Positions 29,762-40,374 of a DNA stretch of 64,000 bases are shown here, piece after piece. Within the stretch, counting starts at the first letter, position 1, and the number at the start of each line of letters is the position of its first letter. The notes below the pieces were generated by a model. It was given only the letters and a program-made list of their open reading frames with translations. It was not told the DNA's origin and made no database searches. A program made the translations under genes and the position numbers. This stretch comes from Ariolimax columbianus (lineage: Eukaryota; Mollusca; Gastropoda; Stylommatophora; Arionidae), in contig JAVGWX010000013.1 in assembly GCA_036924085.1 (NCBI GenBank), forward strand, positions 42,477,893 to 42,541,892. The letters are read 5' to 3'.

Positions 29762-30122
29762 AAAACTCCTAAATGTTACATATAAGGATCGTGTCACGAA
29801 CGTAGAGATCCGTCAGAGAGTTGCAGACGCTATTGGTCCTTTTGAAAATCTGTTCACAACTATCAAAAGACAAAAGATGGCCTGGTGCGGGCACGTCGCG
29901 AGGTCCAATGGAAGTCCCAACTCGATACTTATTGGATCCGTACCGGGACAGAGAAGGCGAGGACGTCCAAGGAAGAGATGGGTGGACAACATCGCTGAGT
30001 GGTCAGGCCTTCGTCCCGGTAAGATACGTCAGGCGGCGACAGACAGAGAGAGCTGGCGTGGGATTTTCATGTCTTTATGTGTGCCCCAACGACCTGATGG
30101 GTTACGGGATGAACTGAACTGA
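29742..30122 (+). pseudogene. Family B C-terminal domain
   Basis: 126 codons: LLNVTYKDRVTNVEIRQRV, KMAWCGHVARSNGSPNSILI, RRRGRPRKRWVDNIAEW, then RPGKIRQAATDRESWRG and the end. Nearly identical in plan to 935-1,402. This basic domain may bind RNA or DNA (inference). Confidence 0.85.
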
Positions 30123-30232
30123 ATTAGCTTAAATTATGTTTTGCACATTTTCATTGGCATTATGTTTCTCCTAGTTACATTGGTGGTTTTACTAACTCAT
30201 GCCCTGGAGGCTAAATAACTAAAACTAACTAA

Positions 30233-30240
<8 letters not shown>
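30123..30240 (+). mobile_element. Short LINE 3' end with (AACTA)-type tail
   Basis: tgccctggaggctaaataac followed by taaaactaactaaat looks like the untranslated 3' end and ACTA-type tail of a LINE. No coding part is attached. Confidence 0.35.

Positions 30241-30262
<22 letters not shown>
30236..30262. repeat. (TA)n microsatellite
   Basis: A simple TA dinucleotide run of about thirteen units. Confidence 0.9.
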
Positions 30263-30263
<1 letters not shown>

Positions 30264-31337
30264 GCTGATAGTGAATTTATCATCCCAATCACGCCTTCCA
30301 TTAATGGATGTTCTCAAATGTCACAGAAAAGATGGTTTGAAAAGGCTTTCAATCCATACATTTCTCATTGTCTTTGATGTATTAGAAGACAACATGTCAA
30401 TAACTGTTGCACAAAAACAAAATCAAATGTTTAGGTGAACAAATAGCACGTGCAATCACCAAACAAAACAAATCATCCAAAGAAAGAATGGAATAAAAAG
30501 TTGAAAATCAAATGAAAAGAAACTATTTTATTGTTGTAGAGAAATAATTAAGATCCTGAGTAATACCATCAATAAAATGGTGTTTTTTTTTTTTCAATGT
30601 TGAGATGTCCATTAAAATTGATATTGGTGTATGCAGGTTTCTTATTCTCAGTTTCCCAGCATGCCTCGTTGAGTATATCATTCTTCCAACGCACTCAAAT
30701 TCTTCTCTATTGACAAACTAGAGATTTCTGCACGTTGTGAACTGTGGGTACAAAATGCACAGAGTTTAGAATGTACAGCACATTCCATAAAATGTAGGTT
30801 CTTTGTGATATTGGTTTTATAAATGCCTACCTCATTTGTCTATCTTTAAGTCAATCTAAATTGTTAAATGTCTAGAGATCTACCAATATAACTATATTTG
30901 ACTAAATGTATATTTATGTCTGACTTCTATTTGTCCACCGATATATTATTAAAGTACTGACCACGTATGTGTGATCATATTACCATCCATACATCTCAAC
31001 CCTATGTTAGAACCAAACAAATATTTAGGCAACCTGCAGGTTCAGATTTTGTAAAATGTGCAAAGAAACAAATGTTTCTCAATGTGCTTGGTAAATGGCT
31101 GAAATGGATTAGCATATACTTAATATACATTACTTTACAGTCAATAAATAGCCGCTTTTCAGTCACAACTGAATATATAATGGTGCGACCTTGGAGTAGC
31201 AACTCTCTAATGAGTCGTTATTTCCTTTTCCTTGCGACGTTGTCTTTTTACTTATCAGTGTTGCGTGAGCTTATTTTCGCCCAGCCTAAGTTGGCTTTTC
31301 AGATTGCATCTCCATTTGGATCGAGCTGCAGCTAAGC
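30263..31337. other. AT-rich stretch, no feature seen
   Basis: About 1.07 kb without recognisable coding, tandem-repeat or RNA features. The plus-strand frame 30,967-31,335 has no motif and its low complexity suggests chance. Confidence 0.5.
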
Positions 31338-31376
31338 CTTTTTTTCTTCTTCTTCTTTTTCTTCTTCTTCTTCTTC

Positions 31377-31409
<33 letters not shown>

Positions 31410-31411
31410 TT
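31338..31411. repeat. Compound (TTC)n(TTA)n microsatellite
   Basis: TTC/TTCTT units pass directly into about eleven TTA/ATT units. It precedes a SINE-like repeat, in the same relation as the (CTT)n before the partial copy at 26,346. Confidence 0.9.
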
Positions 31412-31735
31412 TGTCTTAAACTCCCGCTGCCAAGCCCCGAAAAGAGCTTTGCATGTAGCAGGATGTAGTCCGGAGACGTTTACAGCTTGACTGTTATTTG
31501 CACCTTTCTGTCAGACACATCCGTCTTCAGCTATCATTTGTGGGTATCGAAATAGCCTTCTTTCTTTGATCCCTTCTCTTAGCTAGTCTGCCCTGTTGCA
31601 GCCTGTTATCCAGGATCACCACGAGGAGGTGGAGAGAGGTTTTGGCAGTTGTGGGGCTCTGACCTTGCTGCTTGTATATGGCTATCGGTCGCTGACCGCT
31701 GCAGCTTATGCAATGCCCAACCTCTTGATCCCAGC
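31412..31735 (+). mobile_element. SINE-like repeat, diverged copy e
   Basis: Matches the SINE-like repeat from tcttaaactcccgctgccaa to gcccaacctcttgatcc but with many substitutions, so it is the oldest copy in the window. Its distal end shows that the repeat extends past the point where copies a and b stop. Confidence 0.75.
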
Positions 31736-31985
31736 CTTCCCAAAATGTCAGATACATTTCCAGGACCCTCTTCGTGTCCCGCTTGCACGAGTCTTTTAAC
31801 GTCAGCTGTGGTCGGTAACTGTTCTTTTACCATGTGTTCATATACAATATCTTTGCGGATGCGACCATCTTCCATGCGACTATCTCTGTCTTCGGTACCT
31901 AAGGAGAGTACATGCTTGGGAGACTGGTCCAATAATGCACCTCAGAGTTTGACGGTCAGTCTCTCCATGAGATATCAAGGATGGA
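31736..31985 (-). other. Possible LINE C-terminal scrap
   Basis: The minus strand reads SRMEDGRIRKDIVYEHMVKE, reminiscent of the RMEDGRIPKxxLYGEL segment of LINE C-termini. The surrounding codons do not continue the match. I would not call it more than a possible scrap. Confidence 0.3.
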
Positions 31986-33612
31986 TTACATGCGCCGTAG
32001 ATGAAAAGTTATATAACTATGAAGGACGAAACGAACCTGAGAAAACCATCCCTCTATCATCACAACTATAGAGGATAACCAACTGACAACGAATGATGTG
32101 GTAATGCAGCGGTAACGACATTGAGAAGAGGAAATGTGGCCGGCGTGGACAATATCTTACAGGCAAGTGGAGAGGTAATGGGGAAAGGCCTAAAAAACAT
32201 CTGCCACAGAATATGGGCGACAGGAAACTGGCCGGACTTATGGACAAAGTCAATGGTTATACCGTTACATAAGTCTGGAAACCTAAAGCTGTGCCAACAT
32301 TACAGAACAATAAGCCTCATTAGCCACCTTAGCAAGGTCATGCTTAGATTAATCCTCGACCGATTGAAACCTCAAGCAGAGAACATCATTGCCGAGGAGC
32401 AAGCAGGGTTCAGACAGGGAAGAAGCACTATAGAACATATATTTAATTTAAGGTTGCTAAGCGAGAAATATCTAGAAATGCAGCAAAAACTGTATCGTGT
32501 GTTTATTGATTTTAAGAAGGCGTTTGATAGGGTATGGCATAAAGCGCTATGGGCAACCATGAAAATATATAAAATCAACGGACATATTATAAAGGTCCTT
32601 GAACACCTGTATTACAAAGCGTCCAGAGCAGTTCTTGTAAATGGTAGTCGAGGGGATTGGTTTCGCACATCAGTTGGTGTGACACAGCGATGTACACTCT
32701 CTCCAACTCTTTTCAATATATTGCTTAAAGGAATTATGAGTGAGGCCCTTGGAGGTCACATTGGTACTGTCAAGATAGGGTGCCGAACGATTCCCAACAT
32801 TAGTTCTGCAGATTATATCGACGGGTTGGCGGGTTCAGAAGCAGAACTCCAGGAATGGGTCAGAAGGCTAGACGAAACAACTCTTGACTATGGTATGGAG
32901 ATAAACGCTTGAAAGAAAAACATAATGACCAACAACACCGAGGCTTCAACGGCAGGATAAAAGCTAACGGTCAGGAACTCGAAGTGGTTGACCGTTTTAA
33001 ATATCTAGGGTCGATTGTCAGTGATACAGGATCAAAATGTGAGGTGTTGGCCAGAATAGCGCAGACAATAGCGACGCTTGCACGGCTCAACAAAATCTGG
33101 CAAAACAAACGGTTAGCACTAGGCACGAAAATCAGATTAATACGTACACTTGTCCTGTCAATATTCCTCTATGCTTGTGAGACATGGACAGTTACAGCTG
33201 ACCTTCAGTGAAGGATACAGGCCCTGCAGATGATATGTTTTCGAAGATTTTTAAACGTCACGTACAAAGATCAAGTTACAAATGAGGAAATACGAGATAT
33301 AATTACAACAGAAATAGGGCCTTTTAAAGACCTCTTGGCAACTGTCAAAAGAAGGAAACTCGCTTGGTACGGTCACATTTCGAGATCAATTGGTTTTGCA
33401 AATACGATCCTCCACGGAAAGGTGCAAGCAGACGACGAAGAGGCCGTCCCAAAAAGAGGTAGCAGGACAACCTAATAGAATGGACCAATCTCTGACCAGA
33501 AGAGGTTCAGGCAGCGGCCGCTGACAGAGAAGGGAGACGTGGTGTTGCGAGGATGTCTTCATGTGTGCCCCAACGACCTCATCGGTTACGGGATGACCTC
33601 ACCTGACCTGAT
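31986..33612 (+). mobile_element. RTE-like LINE (family B), older copy with mutated RT
   Basis: Runs from the linker (EKLYNYEGRNEPE) through RT fingers (MRRGNVAGVDNI), EEQAGFRQGRSTIEHIFNLR, FIDFKKAFDRVW, VGVTQRCTLSPTLFN and the C-terminal domain to a gacctgacctgat tail at about 33,605. Where RT should have FADD it reads SADY (32,805-32,816), so both the Phe and the second catalytic Asp are lost. Frameshifts occur near 32,910 and 33,215. No endonuclease is present. Confidence 0.85.
32121..32912 (+). pseudogene. Family B RT with SADY in place of FADD
   Basis: 263 open codons covering RT fingers and palm. All block motifs are in order, but the active-site block reads ISSADYIDGLAG. The Asp-to-Tyr change would abolish polymerisation, and GVTQRC replaces the usual GVRQGC. 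It continues after a frameshift in 32,909-33,211 with FKYLGSIVSDTGSK and LVLSIFLYACETW. Confidence 0.85.
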
Positions 33613-35330
33613 ATGGAAAGTGTTGAACTTATGCTCTTGTTCGCCATAGGTTTCCACGTTTTGCTAACATATAGGAGCGTACTGAGGACACGGGTATTGT
33701 AGACCATGCCTTGGTCTAGGCTGCACGTTTTAAGATTTTCCCAGACACGTTGTAAGACCGGAAAATACGGCAGCAGTTTTGTCTATGCGATATCCTATTT
33801 CGGTGTCTAGTGAGAGCTTATCGTTGATGAAGGACCCCAGGTAAGTGAACTGGTCCACAGAGGCTAATCCGTAGTTGTTGATTTCTGCAGTGACATCTAT
33901 ATTTTGTACCAGCACATTTGTTTCATTCAGGCCTGTTGGGAAGTCACTTTTTTGCACGCCTGTAAATAACGAGCTATCAAGCTAAGGAGATTTTACTTTC
34001 TCTGAATGACAATTGCAGCATAATCAACAAATAACAAGTCCCTGACAGTAACTTCTGTGATCTTGGTCTTAGCATTTAGTATCTAAAGATTAAACATATA
34101 ACCATCTGATCTAGTTTGAAGGTAAATTATCCTTTTTTTCATTACCAAATGCGTAATTCCATAGTAGAGCAAAGACGATTCCGAATAATGTTGGGGCCAG
34201 AACGCTGACTTGTTTAACACCACTGTGAATACTGAATGGCTGTGATGCATTACCGTAAAATTGGACTGTTCCTTTCATATCCTCATGAAATGCACTATTA
34301 GCTGCAGCAGTGTGTTAAACATTTTGCCAAAAACACTGAATAGTGACGTGTCTCTGTCCTTATTGTAGTTACTTCCATCATCTTTATATGTGTATAGTGT
34401 GACAATCTTTGAATCCCTTATGTTTTGAAGTACGATGGATTTTGTTCAACCCTAGCATAGCAGCATGTGCAGCGGGTTCAAGAGTGTGTCATTACAGGCT
34501 TTGATGAGGTCAGGTTGGATCCCGTCGCTGTCTACTCTTCTGCCCAGGGCCAAGTTGCCAATGGCTTTTTTGACATCTTCTAAAAATGGCTCGACGTCTA
34601 GCTCCTCCATTCTATGGTAACCTTGAAAAGTATCAAAGGCTGTTACAGATACAGTACTTCCGAAGGAGTAAATACCACAGAGTGCGCAAATTGTCGCTTT
34701 ATCTCCCATCCTTGTACAGTTATTTTTTCGTCAAAGAGGGATTTGAGTGTGCTTTTGCAAGTGCAACGAATAATACAGTTTAATTCCACAATATATTTTT
34801 TTGAATTTTCTAGTTTGTGCTGGAGCCTGGATGTTTTCACTGAGCTGGAACGAGTACTCATTTGCACAGATGCGAGATACCTGTTAAAGTTGGCACCTGG
34901 TGGACTAAGAATTTGCAGAATAACGGCGTTTGCAAGGCGCTTGTATTTACTCAAGATCAGCGCGCTTTGTCTCGTGAGGGGTGTCATATTTATTGTTGCT
35001 TCGAATCAGTGATTTGGTTTAGCAGTCTCTCTACCTGGAGTAACACATTCAGTACCAATTATGTTTTTTTCCAAAGTTCGCATGTTTATGTTGTGGAATT
35101 TTGAGAGTTTCCTCGAAGGTGCCGTTAAAGTAATTGATTAGTGCAGGATCTGACATTTTACTCGTGTCTATGTGTGGTTTACCTTTGTGTCTGATGTGAT
35201 GGAACTTTCTTGATTGCCATTACATTTTGCATCGAACCAGTTCATGGTCTGTGTCACAGTTTGCTCTTTGATATTAACATGTGATATTAACATTTTCATA
35301 AATTTTGCGTGCTCCAAAGTTACCAAAACA
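33613..35330 (-). mobile_element. RTE-like LINE (third group), 5' truncated and decayed
   Basis: In minus-strand order: linker (MNWFDAKCNGNQE near 35,230; NNKYDTPHETKRADLE near 34,970), RT fingers (VKKAIGNLALGRRVDSDGIQ, near 34,550), the active-site block FVDYAA (34,020-34,031 encodes FVDY instead of FxDD) and the thumb FTYLGSFINDKLSLDTEIGY (33,730-33,957). Stops interrupt most segments. The RT is inactive by both substitution and stops. Confidence 0.7.
33730..33957 (-). pseudogene. RT thumb remnant
   Basis: 75 codons containing VDQFTYLGSFINDKLSLDTE and IDKTAAVFSGLTTCLGKS. This is the conserved FxYLGS region that follows the RT active site in RTE-like LINEs. The frame ends at a TAA. Confidence 0.7.
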
Positions 35331-35908
35331 AGACGAAGTACGAATCGTGATAAGCCCCCAGTATAGCAGTGAAGTAGAACATGATGTTCCTGACCTGGTA
35401 TGCTTCTAATGACTGATATCTTGATTTTAATGACGTAGCTGCGGGTCCCAACTTCGTCTCCAGCTGACCCTGTCTTGGGCCACGGAAGTCCAATGCGTGG
35501 TAAGTGCTCCTCTATATGCATCTCGGATGTAGCAGCGTAAAGCAAGGGACTCTGAGCAACGCATTGGAAGTCTTCCCCGTGGTCTCTTCTTACCCCTGGG
35601 GTACCAGACTGCTGCCGTTGTGCTCCATTGACCTTCATTTCGTCGCAATATGTGACCTCCCTACCTACGTTTTATCTTTTTTGCATGGATCATCGCATCC
35701 TTCACCAGGAACAATCGCCTTATGTCAGAATTGTGGAGATCTTACATACGTTGGTTCCGGGGCGTGATTCCGACGTGTGTCCCCGTCTCGGCACCGTAAC
35801 ACATCGCAGTGAGTACAGTGGAATTGAAGAGAGATGTTTGTAGGTCTTGGTCATGACAGCCGCCTATGACCATGTTAATAGATAAGAAGGCTACCGAATC
35901 CGCGAGAG

Positions 35909-36301
35909 TTAAGGTTCTATGTTATTCTCCATATTGAAAAGACTTCCAACATAAATGTCCTCGTTGACATCCTCTAATCGTACTTCGCCAAGGAAGACTG
36001 GATCACAAGTGGTAAAGCGATTGCGCAACACTTTGGTCTTCGATATATTCATCTCCAGACTTGCTTTCATGTCCTCTCCATCGAGTAGCTGCATCATTTG
36101 GTTGGCTTCTGCTGCGGGCCTTGTAATGAGCACTATGTCATCGGCAAATCGAAGATGATTGAGGCGTCTACTGCAAATAAGGATACCAAAGGTCTCCCAG
36201 TTGCATCGACTAATGACTGATTCCAAACATGCAAAGAAGAGGTTCGGTGAGATAGGATCGCCCTGGTGTACTATTTTTGAAATGGTACCACAATTGGACA
36301 T
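35909..36301 (-). pseudogene. RTE-like RT palm with intact FADD
   Basis: 130 codons: QGDPISPNLFFACLESVIS, NHLRFADDIVLITRPAAEAN and SLEMNISKTKVLRNRF. It follows 36,271-36,456 (FIDYKNAFDSVEPHLVW) in another frame. The catalytic pair is intact. Confidence 0.8.
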
Positions 36302-36471
36302 TGGAAGGGACGAAATGTGGCAGTGCAGTTCGTAGAACTGTTGGCCAAAACTCTAATGTAACGAGGATCTACACCTTGTTCCAACAGTGAACGCCAGACT
36401 AAGTGTGGTTCTACAGAGTCGAAAGCATTTTTATAGTCAATGAAGGTGAATATCAAAGACGTCTGGAACTC

Positions 36472-36909
36472 TCAGGCTGCCTCAATACGGCGGCAACAGG
36501 TTGAAATGTGGTCCATTGTGATGTACGAACGCCGAAAGCTTGTCTGTTCCACTGGTTGCGATTCTTCGAGAGTGGTGCGGACTCTAGCAAAGATGCATTT
36601 TGTAAACAGCTTGTAAGGGACCGAAAAGAGAGTAGTTGGGCGATAGTTTACTAGATCCTCTTTGTCTCCTTTCTTGCGCAATAGTGTTATCCTCGAGTTG
36701 TGCCAGGCAGCAGGTGTTCCTCCCGAATGAAGATAGCGTGTCAAATGTTGCGCTAGTTCTTGGTAAAGGGGTAGACCGCAATCCCGGATGACCTTCGCAG
36801 TGATGCCATCTTCACCTGGGAATTTTCTAGGTAGCATTGACTCGACAGCACGGCGAATTTCTAAGGGTAAGAAGTCTGGAAGAGGGGGTAAAGTGGAATG
36901 GGAAGGCAA
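36472..36909 (-). pseudogene. RTE-like RT fingers
   Basis: 145 codons: LEIRRAVESMLPRKFPGEDG, ELAQHLTRYLHSGGTPAAW, ITLLRKKGDKEDLVNYRPTT and RTTLEESQPVEQTSFRRSY. The expected QAGFR reads QTSFRR. The frame ends near RRIEAA, before the palm. Confidence 0.8.
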
Positions 36910-37334
36910 TTGAAGGGGTTTCTGATGATCTGAACAGTTTTGTGCAGTATGCTTTCATTATTAACTCCATGCCCAGCAGTGATGTTCTGCGAGATCCATT
37001 GGAAGCTGTCAGACAAGGAATGATTTGGCGGTGTTCAGGAAGGCTATGAGTAGCTAAATTAATGCTGCGCCGATATTCAGCAGCTTTGAGTAGACATTCA
37101 CGGGCAAAGTTTCCATGATATTCTTTGAGCTTTTGCTTAAGGCTTGTGTGGTTGTTTTGAGAGAGAGCCATCTTACGCCGCTCCTCTACCAAAGCTCGAG
37201 TGGTAGGTGAAATACGATATGTGGTGTGAGTCGATGCTGAAAGACTGGCTGCCTTTGAAATCGATATGATTGTTGCAATCAGATTTACATAGTCAGCATC
37301 GATGTCGGTGTCGATAGAAGCTCCTAGATGCACG

Positions 37335-37839
37335 CTAGCTGCGAGGGTGGTACAAATCGAGAGATCGATGAGCGTCTCTGGACCACGGTATGATCGCTGC
37401 TGATGAAACTATACATTTTAGAGCAAAGTGGAAACGAGCACAGAAGAGGCGATGGTCGCTTCTAGTGCAGAAGGAACCAATCACTGAGACATCAGTTGCC
37501 GAACTACGATTGGACAAGACATGGTCAATATCATGGCGATGAAATCCACTGGATCCTATATGTGTACTTCTTGTGGATGGACTTCTGGAAAAAGCTGTTA
37601 CAGGGAAACAGTCAATTTGATTCACAAAAGGTGGTCAGTCTGTGACTTGCGTCGTTCCTTGATTCTCCAGAGTGTGGCCCCAAATATGTTTCACCATGTT
37701 GGCGAGGCCCTTTTCTGGCATTAAAGTCGCCAGTAATGATTTTGTAATAACTAATAACTGTGGCGTCGCCGGAGGACTTCATGAAGGTTGTCATATACAT
37801 CGGCATCCTCTTGTTTGTCTTTGTCTGCTGTTGGTGCAT
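37335..37839 (-). pseudogene. RTE-like AP-endonuclease, two frames
   Basis: 37,612-37,839 gives TVISYYKIITGDFNARKGPR (the GDFN motif), and 37,335-37,625 gives HRHDIDHVLSNRS and TRSDHRLFCARF (the IDHVL and SDHRL motifs). Together with VYAPTADKD in a third frame (37,751-37,936) they make up most of an AP-type endonuclease domain. Confidence 0.75.
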
Positions 37840-37970
37840 ACACTTGAATCGTTGTCGAAGTTGTACGTAGCCAGTTATGATATGTACTATTACCTGAAGA
37901 GGGCTGGCCCAAAACGGAACCTATCTCTTGTCGCAATGAGGCTCACATTTACGTGAATTTTACATGAAAC

Positions 37971-38124
37971 CTTCAACGCAAACAAAGAAAGCGACCATTG
38001 ACTAATACATATTCTTATAAAAAAGTATATTGGCGTCAGGCCTGGAACACAAGGTAGAATCATATGCACTAACAATGATGACAAGTCCGACAGTAGTATG
38101 GATACAGAGACAGACAGACACACA
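37971..38124. other. No recognised feature
   Basis: A short spacer between the RTE-like LINE and a tRNA-derived SINE. It ends with a small (CAGA)n-like run at 38,105-38,120. Confidence 0.4.
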
Positions 38125-38365
38125 GGGGACGGCGTGGGCTGGTGGTTAAGTGATACGGCTCATAACCTGAAGGTGCTGGGTTCGATCCCTACCACAGCCC
38201 CGGCCGTTACCCCGGGGAAACAAACCCTTAGACAATGCAGGAGGAAGAAGACCCTTACATAAAATGAATGCTGAAGTCGGATGCACTGGGCCGACAGGCG
38301 CAAAATAAAAACCACAGTGCAACGCACAACGCCTTGGGGAATAGAAAAATAAGGCGAGCGCAAAA
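38125..38365 (+). mobile_element. tRNA-derived SINE (plus-strand copy)
   Basis: The head contains an A-box-like TGGGCTGGTGGTTAAG (38,135-38,150) and a perfect B box GGTTCGATCCC (38,179-38,189). The body shares gcaggaggaagaag, ccgacaggcgcaaaataaaa and gtgcaacgcacaacgcc with the copies at 8,045 and 49,581. The tail is A-rich (gcaaaaaaaac). It belongs to the same family as those copies. Confidence 0.85.
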
Positions 38366-38399
38366 AAAACCCGAAAAATCAGACAGAGTGGGTGCAACA

Positions 38400-38640
38400 C
38401 TGTGCATGGATTACATAGAAAATCAGAGAAACAAAATAGTTCGAACACAGGACAAGAATGAAACCAAAGTTACCAGCTGCTCGTATCTACAATACCAGAC
38501 ACCAGGGTTGCAGAGCAGGAGGGAGACCACGAAAAACATGGATGGATGGTGTAAGTGAGACGCTGAAGAAACACGGAACGACAACAACATCGACGACAAA
38601 GCTGGCACGCGACAGATAACTACGTCTAAAAATACAAGTG
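38400..38640 (+). mobile_element. LINE C-terminal scrap
   Basis: The plus strand reads RHQGCRAGGRPRKTWMDGVS then ETLKKHG, a typical basic GRPRKxWxDxV segment near the end of RTE-like LINE proteins. No RT portion is attached. Confidence 0.6.
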
Positions 38641-38742
38641 GATAAAAGATAGTGATGCTCTGTTTATATTTAAAACTTGAAGATATTACAGGAGATGTAT
38701 ATGGAAGAATTTCCAATTTGCCAGGAAAATTCCGCTAAATCT

Positions 38743-38972
38743 GGGTTACACTCTAAGTGGCTACCCCTCAAAAAAACACATGTCCTTCGGTTACCCTCTA
38801 AGTGGCTCCCCCTTCAAATAAACACATGTCCTTCGGTTACCCTCTAATTGGCTACCCTTTCAAATAAACACATGTCCTTCGGTTACCATCTAAGGGGCTA
38901 CCACTTCAAATACACACATGTCCTTCGGTTACCCTCTAAGTGGCTACCCCTTCAAATAAACACATGTCCTTC
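38743..38972 (+). repeat. 46-bp minisatellite, five units
   Basis: Exactly five units (230 bp) of ggttaccctctaagtggcta then ccccttcaaataaacacatg and tccttc. Units differ by one to four bases. No coding role is apparent. Confidence 0.95.
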
Positions 38973-39640
38973 GAAACTGGCATTGCGATTGGTTAAGTGC
39001 ATATTTCCTTACAAGAGGTCAGGACAGAGGATCAAATAGTACCTGGTCTGTGTTTCAATAACTGGGGCAAAATAACATGAAGATAAAAAGATGTATAAGA
39101 CTTCATATCGTCATTACACTTAAAGTACGGCTCGCCATACGGATCATCAATTTCAGTTTTTATCCTGGTGTTTCATTTTCCTAGAACAGGGGAAAGATCG
39201 ATTGATTTATTGTTTTTTCCACTCTAAGTAAATCAAATGCTCATCATTAAAGCTGGGATAGTAACAACAACTCGTTTTCCGAATAGTGCAGTGACAGTTT
39301 TAAAAAAATATGATCTAATCATGATAAGATTGCTAGCCTAGGAGACAACTTTCTTTAATTGCATTTGACGACATGTTTAGTTGGTCCAATCAAATAAAGG
39401 CCAGAGATTTTAGTTCCATGTACGGCACATTTATCCAACCAATTCCCGTCCAATTATTTTATATTGAACCATTCGTTTCAGATCTATCCATCTCTTCCTT
39501 GTTTCCTGTGTTGGTCTCTAACTTTAACTCTAATCTCCCGTTGCATTTTGGTCTGTTTCTGTTTCTCGGCCTTAGGGGATACAGAACAGTTTCTTGGAAG
39601 GTTATATAGGTGTTATTCGTTTTAACCTTGGTACGACTAT
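38973..39640. other. No recognised feature
   Basis: About 670 AT-rich bases without recognised similarity. The small frames on both strands lack motifs. Confidence 0.45.
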
Positions 39641-39644
39641 CGTA

Positions 39645-39890
39645 GAGCGTCTGATTAGTGTAGTAATAGAGCACTCGCCTTTCAAGGGAAGGGTAGAGGT
39701 TCATATCCCGCTACCGGCTCCCGTCAGCTGTATAGGCGGTACGTTTTCAAATGTGTATTCGTCCTGCGGTTAAGGAAAGAAAGGCATCGAGAAAGGGAAC
39801 TGTCCACTATACCTCACACAAGTTGTGACTTAACACAATGAAGTCTGATAACACTTCATCTTCGACGGCAGTTTCTACTATGGGACTTGT
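39645..39890 (+). mobile_element. Candidate second tRNA-derived SINE
   Basis: The head resembles a tRNA: GTAGTAATAGAGCACTCGCC around 39,660 (A-box region and anticodon stem) and GGTTCATATCCC (39,698-39,709), a B box with two changes. The body continues with cggttaaggaaagaaaggca. Only one copy is seen in the window, so a tRNA pseudogene is the alternative. Confidence 0.5.
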
Positions 39891-39899
39891 AAGATGATT

Positions 39900-40350
39900 A
39901 TCATCAGGTGCCTTGCCGGTTGACGTTGGCGATCATGGACCTCCATCCACTACTATCACGTGTGTCGTTTACCAACTCTGTTGTTGATTGTCACCCCTGC
40001 CATTCTCTCAGGTTGTCCAACATCTTTTTTCTCTGCCTTCCTCTGTCTCTCTTCTCTGCCATCTTTCCCGTTGTCACAGCGTTCTCCAAGCCGCCTCTTC
40101 TCATAATATGCCCGAAAAAGAATGACTGCCTTGTTCTGCTCTTTGCAATTTGTTGTATGTGTATTTGTGGCTCTTCTTTAAATGTATCATTCGTCTTCTC
40201 TGCAATCTCTGGTATGTGCATCATCCCTCTGTAAAACCACATATCCACTGATTCCGTTGTAAGATCAATATGTTGATAAGAGTGATCAGAGATCATAAGA
40301 CACCCTGATCCACCGCGACCTCGCTTCCTTGGAAACCTTTTAGACACTCC
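39900..40350 (-). mobile_element. LINE C-terminal fragment
   Basis: The minus strand encodes SVDMWFYRGMMHIPEIAEKT, QSFFFGHIMRRGGLENAVTT, RDRGRQRKKMLDNLREWQG and DSSGWRSMIANV. This is the post-RT C-terminal domain of an RTE-like LINE: a W-x(n)-IP segment, a GHxMRR segment and a basic segment. It is open from 39,991 to 40,347. The tail ends near a tgatgataatcatct sequence. Confidence 0.75.
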
Positions 40351-40374
40351 ATCTAGCAGCTAAGGAAACTGCTG

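Larger units (their letters stand above)
28131..30122 (+). mobile_element. RTE-like LINE (family B), 5' truncated, RT largely preserved
   Basis: The longest family B copy. It begins in the endonuclease-RT linker (KKKAWITSEILDM), passes through RT and ends with the C-terminal domain and a gaactgaactga tail. Defects: a TAG at 28,811-28,813, loss of the fingers motif around KRGKA (compare MRRGNVAGVDNI in the 31,986 copy), and a frameshift near 29,745. The catalytic FADD (29,321-29,332) is intact. The endonuclease is absent. Family members at 830, 10,837, 17,210, 26,127 and 31,986 are shorter or more damaged. Confidence 0.9.
35420..37970 (-). mobile_element. RTE-like LINE with endonuclease, RT and C-terminal parts
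   Basis: The most complete RTE-like element in the spacer. In minus-strand order: endonuclease (VYAPTADKDKQEDADVYDN, ITGDFNARKG, IDHVLSN, SDHRLFCARF), linker (FARECLLKAAEYRRSIN), RT fingers (IRRAVESMLPRKFPGEDGIT, VNYRPTTLFSVPYKLFT), FIDYKNAFDSVEP, IVHQGDPISPNLFFACLE, FADDIVLI (36,137-36,148, intact) and a C-terminal RRNEGQWSTTAAV...QDRVSWRRSWDP segment. Several frameshifts separate these parts. The extreme N-terminus of the endonuclease is missing. Confidence 0.85.

Noticed and set aside
31606..31932. 108-codon minus-strand frame as a gene
   Set aside because: Half of it crosses the SINE-like repeat; only a short segment resembles a LINE C-terminus and the rest has no motif.
38135..38200. 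Functional tRNA gene
   Set aside because: The A and B boxes are present, but the acceptor and anticodon stems do not fold convincingly and the sequence continues into a shared SINE body with an A-rich tail.
39645..39720. Genuine tRNA gene
   Set aside because: The B box has two changes and the anticodon arm does not pair well; a tRNA-derived SINE or tRNA pseudogene fits better.
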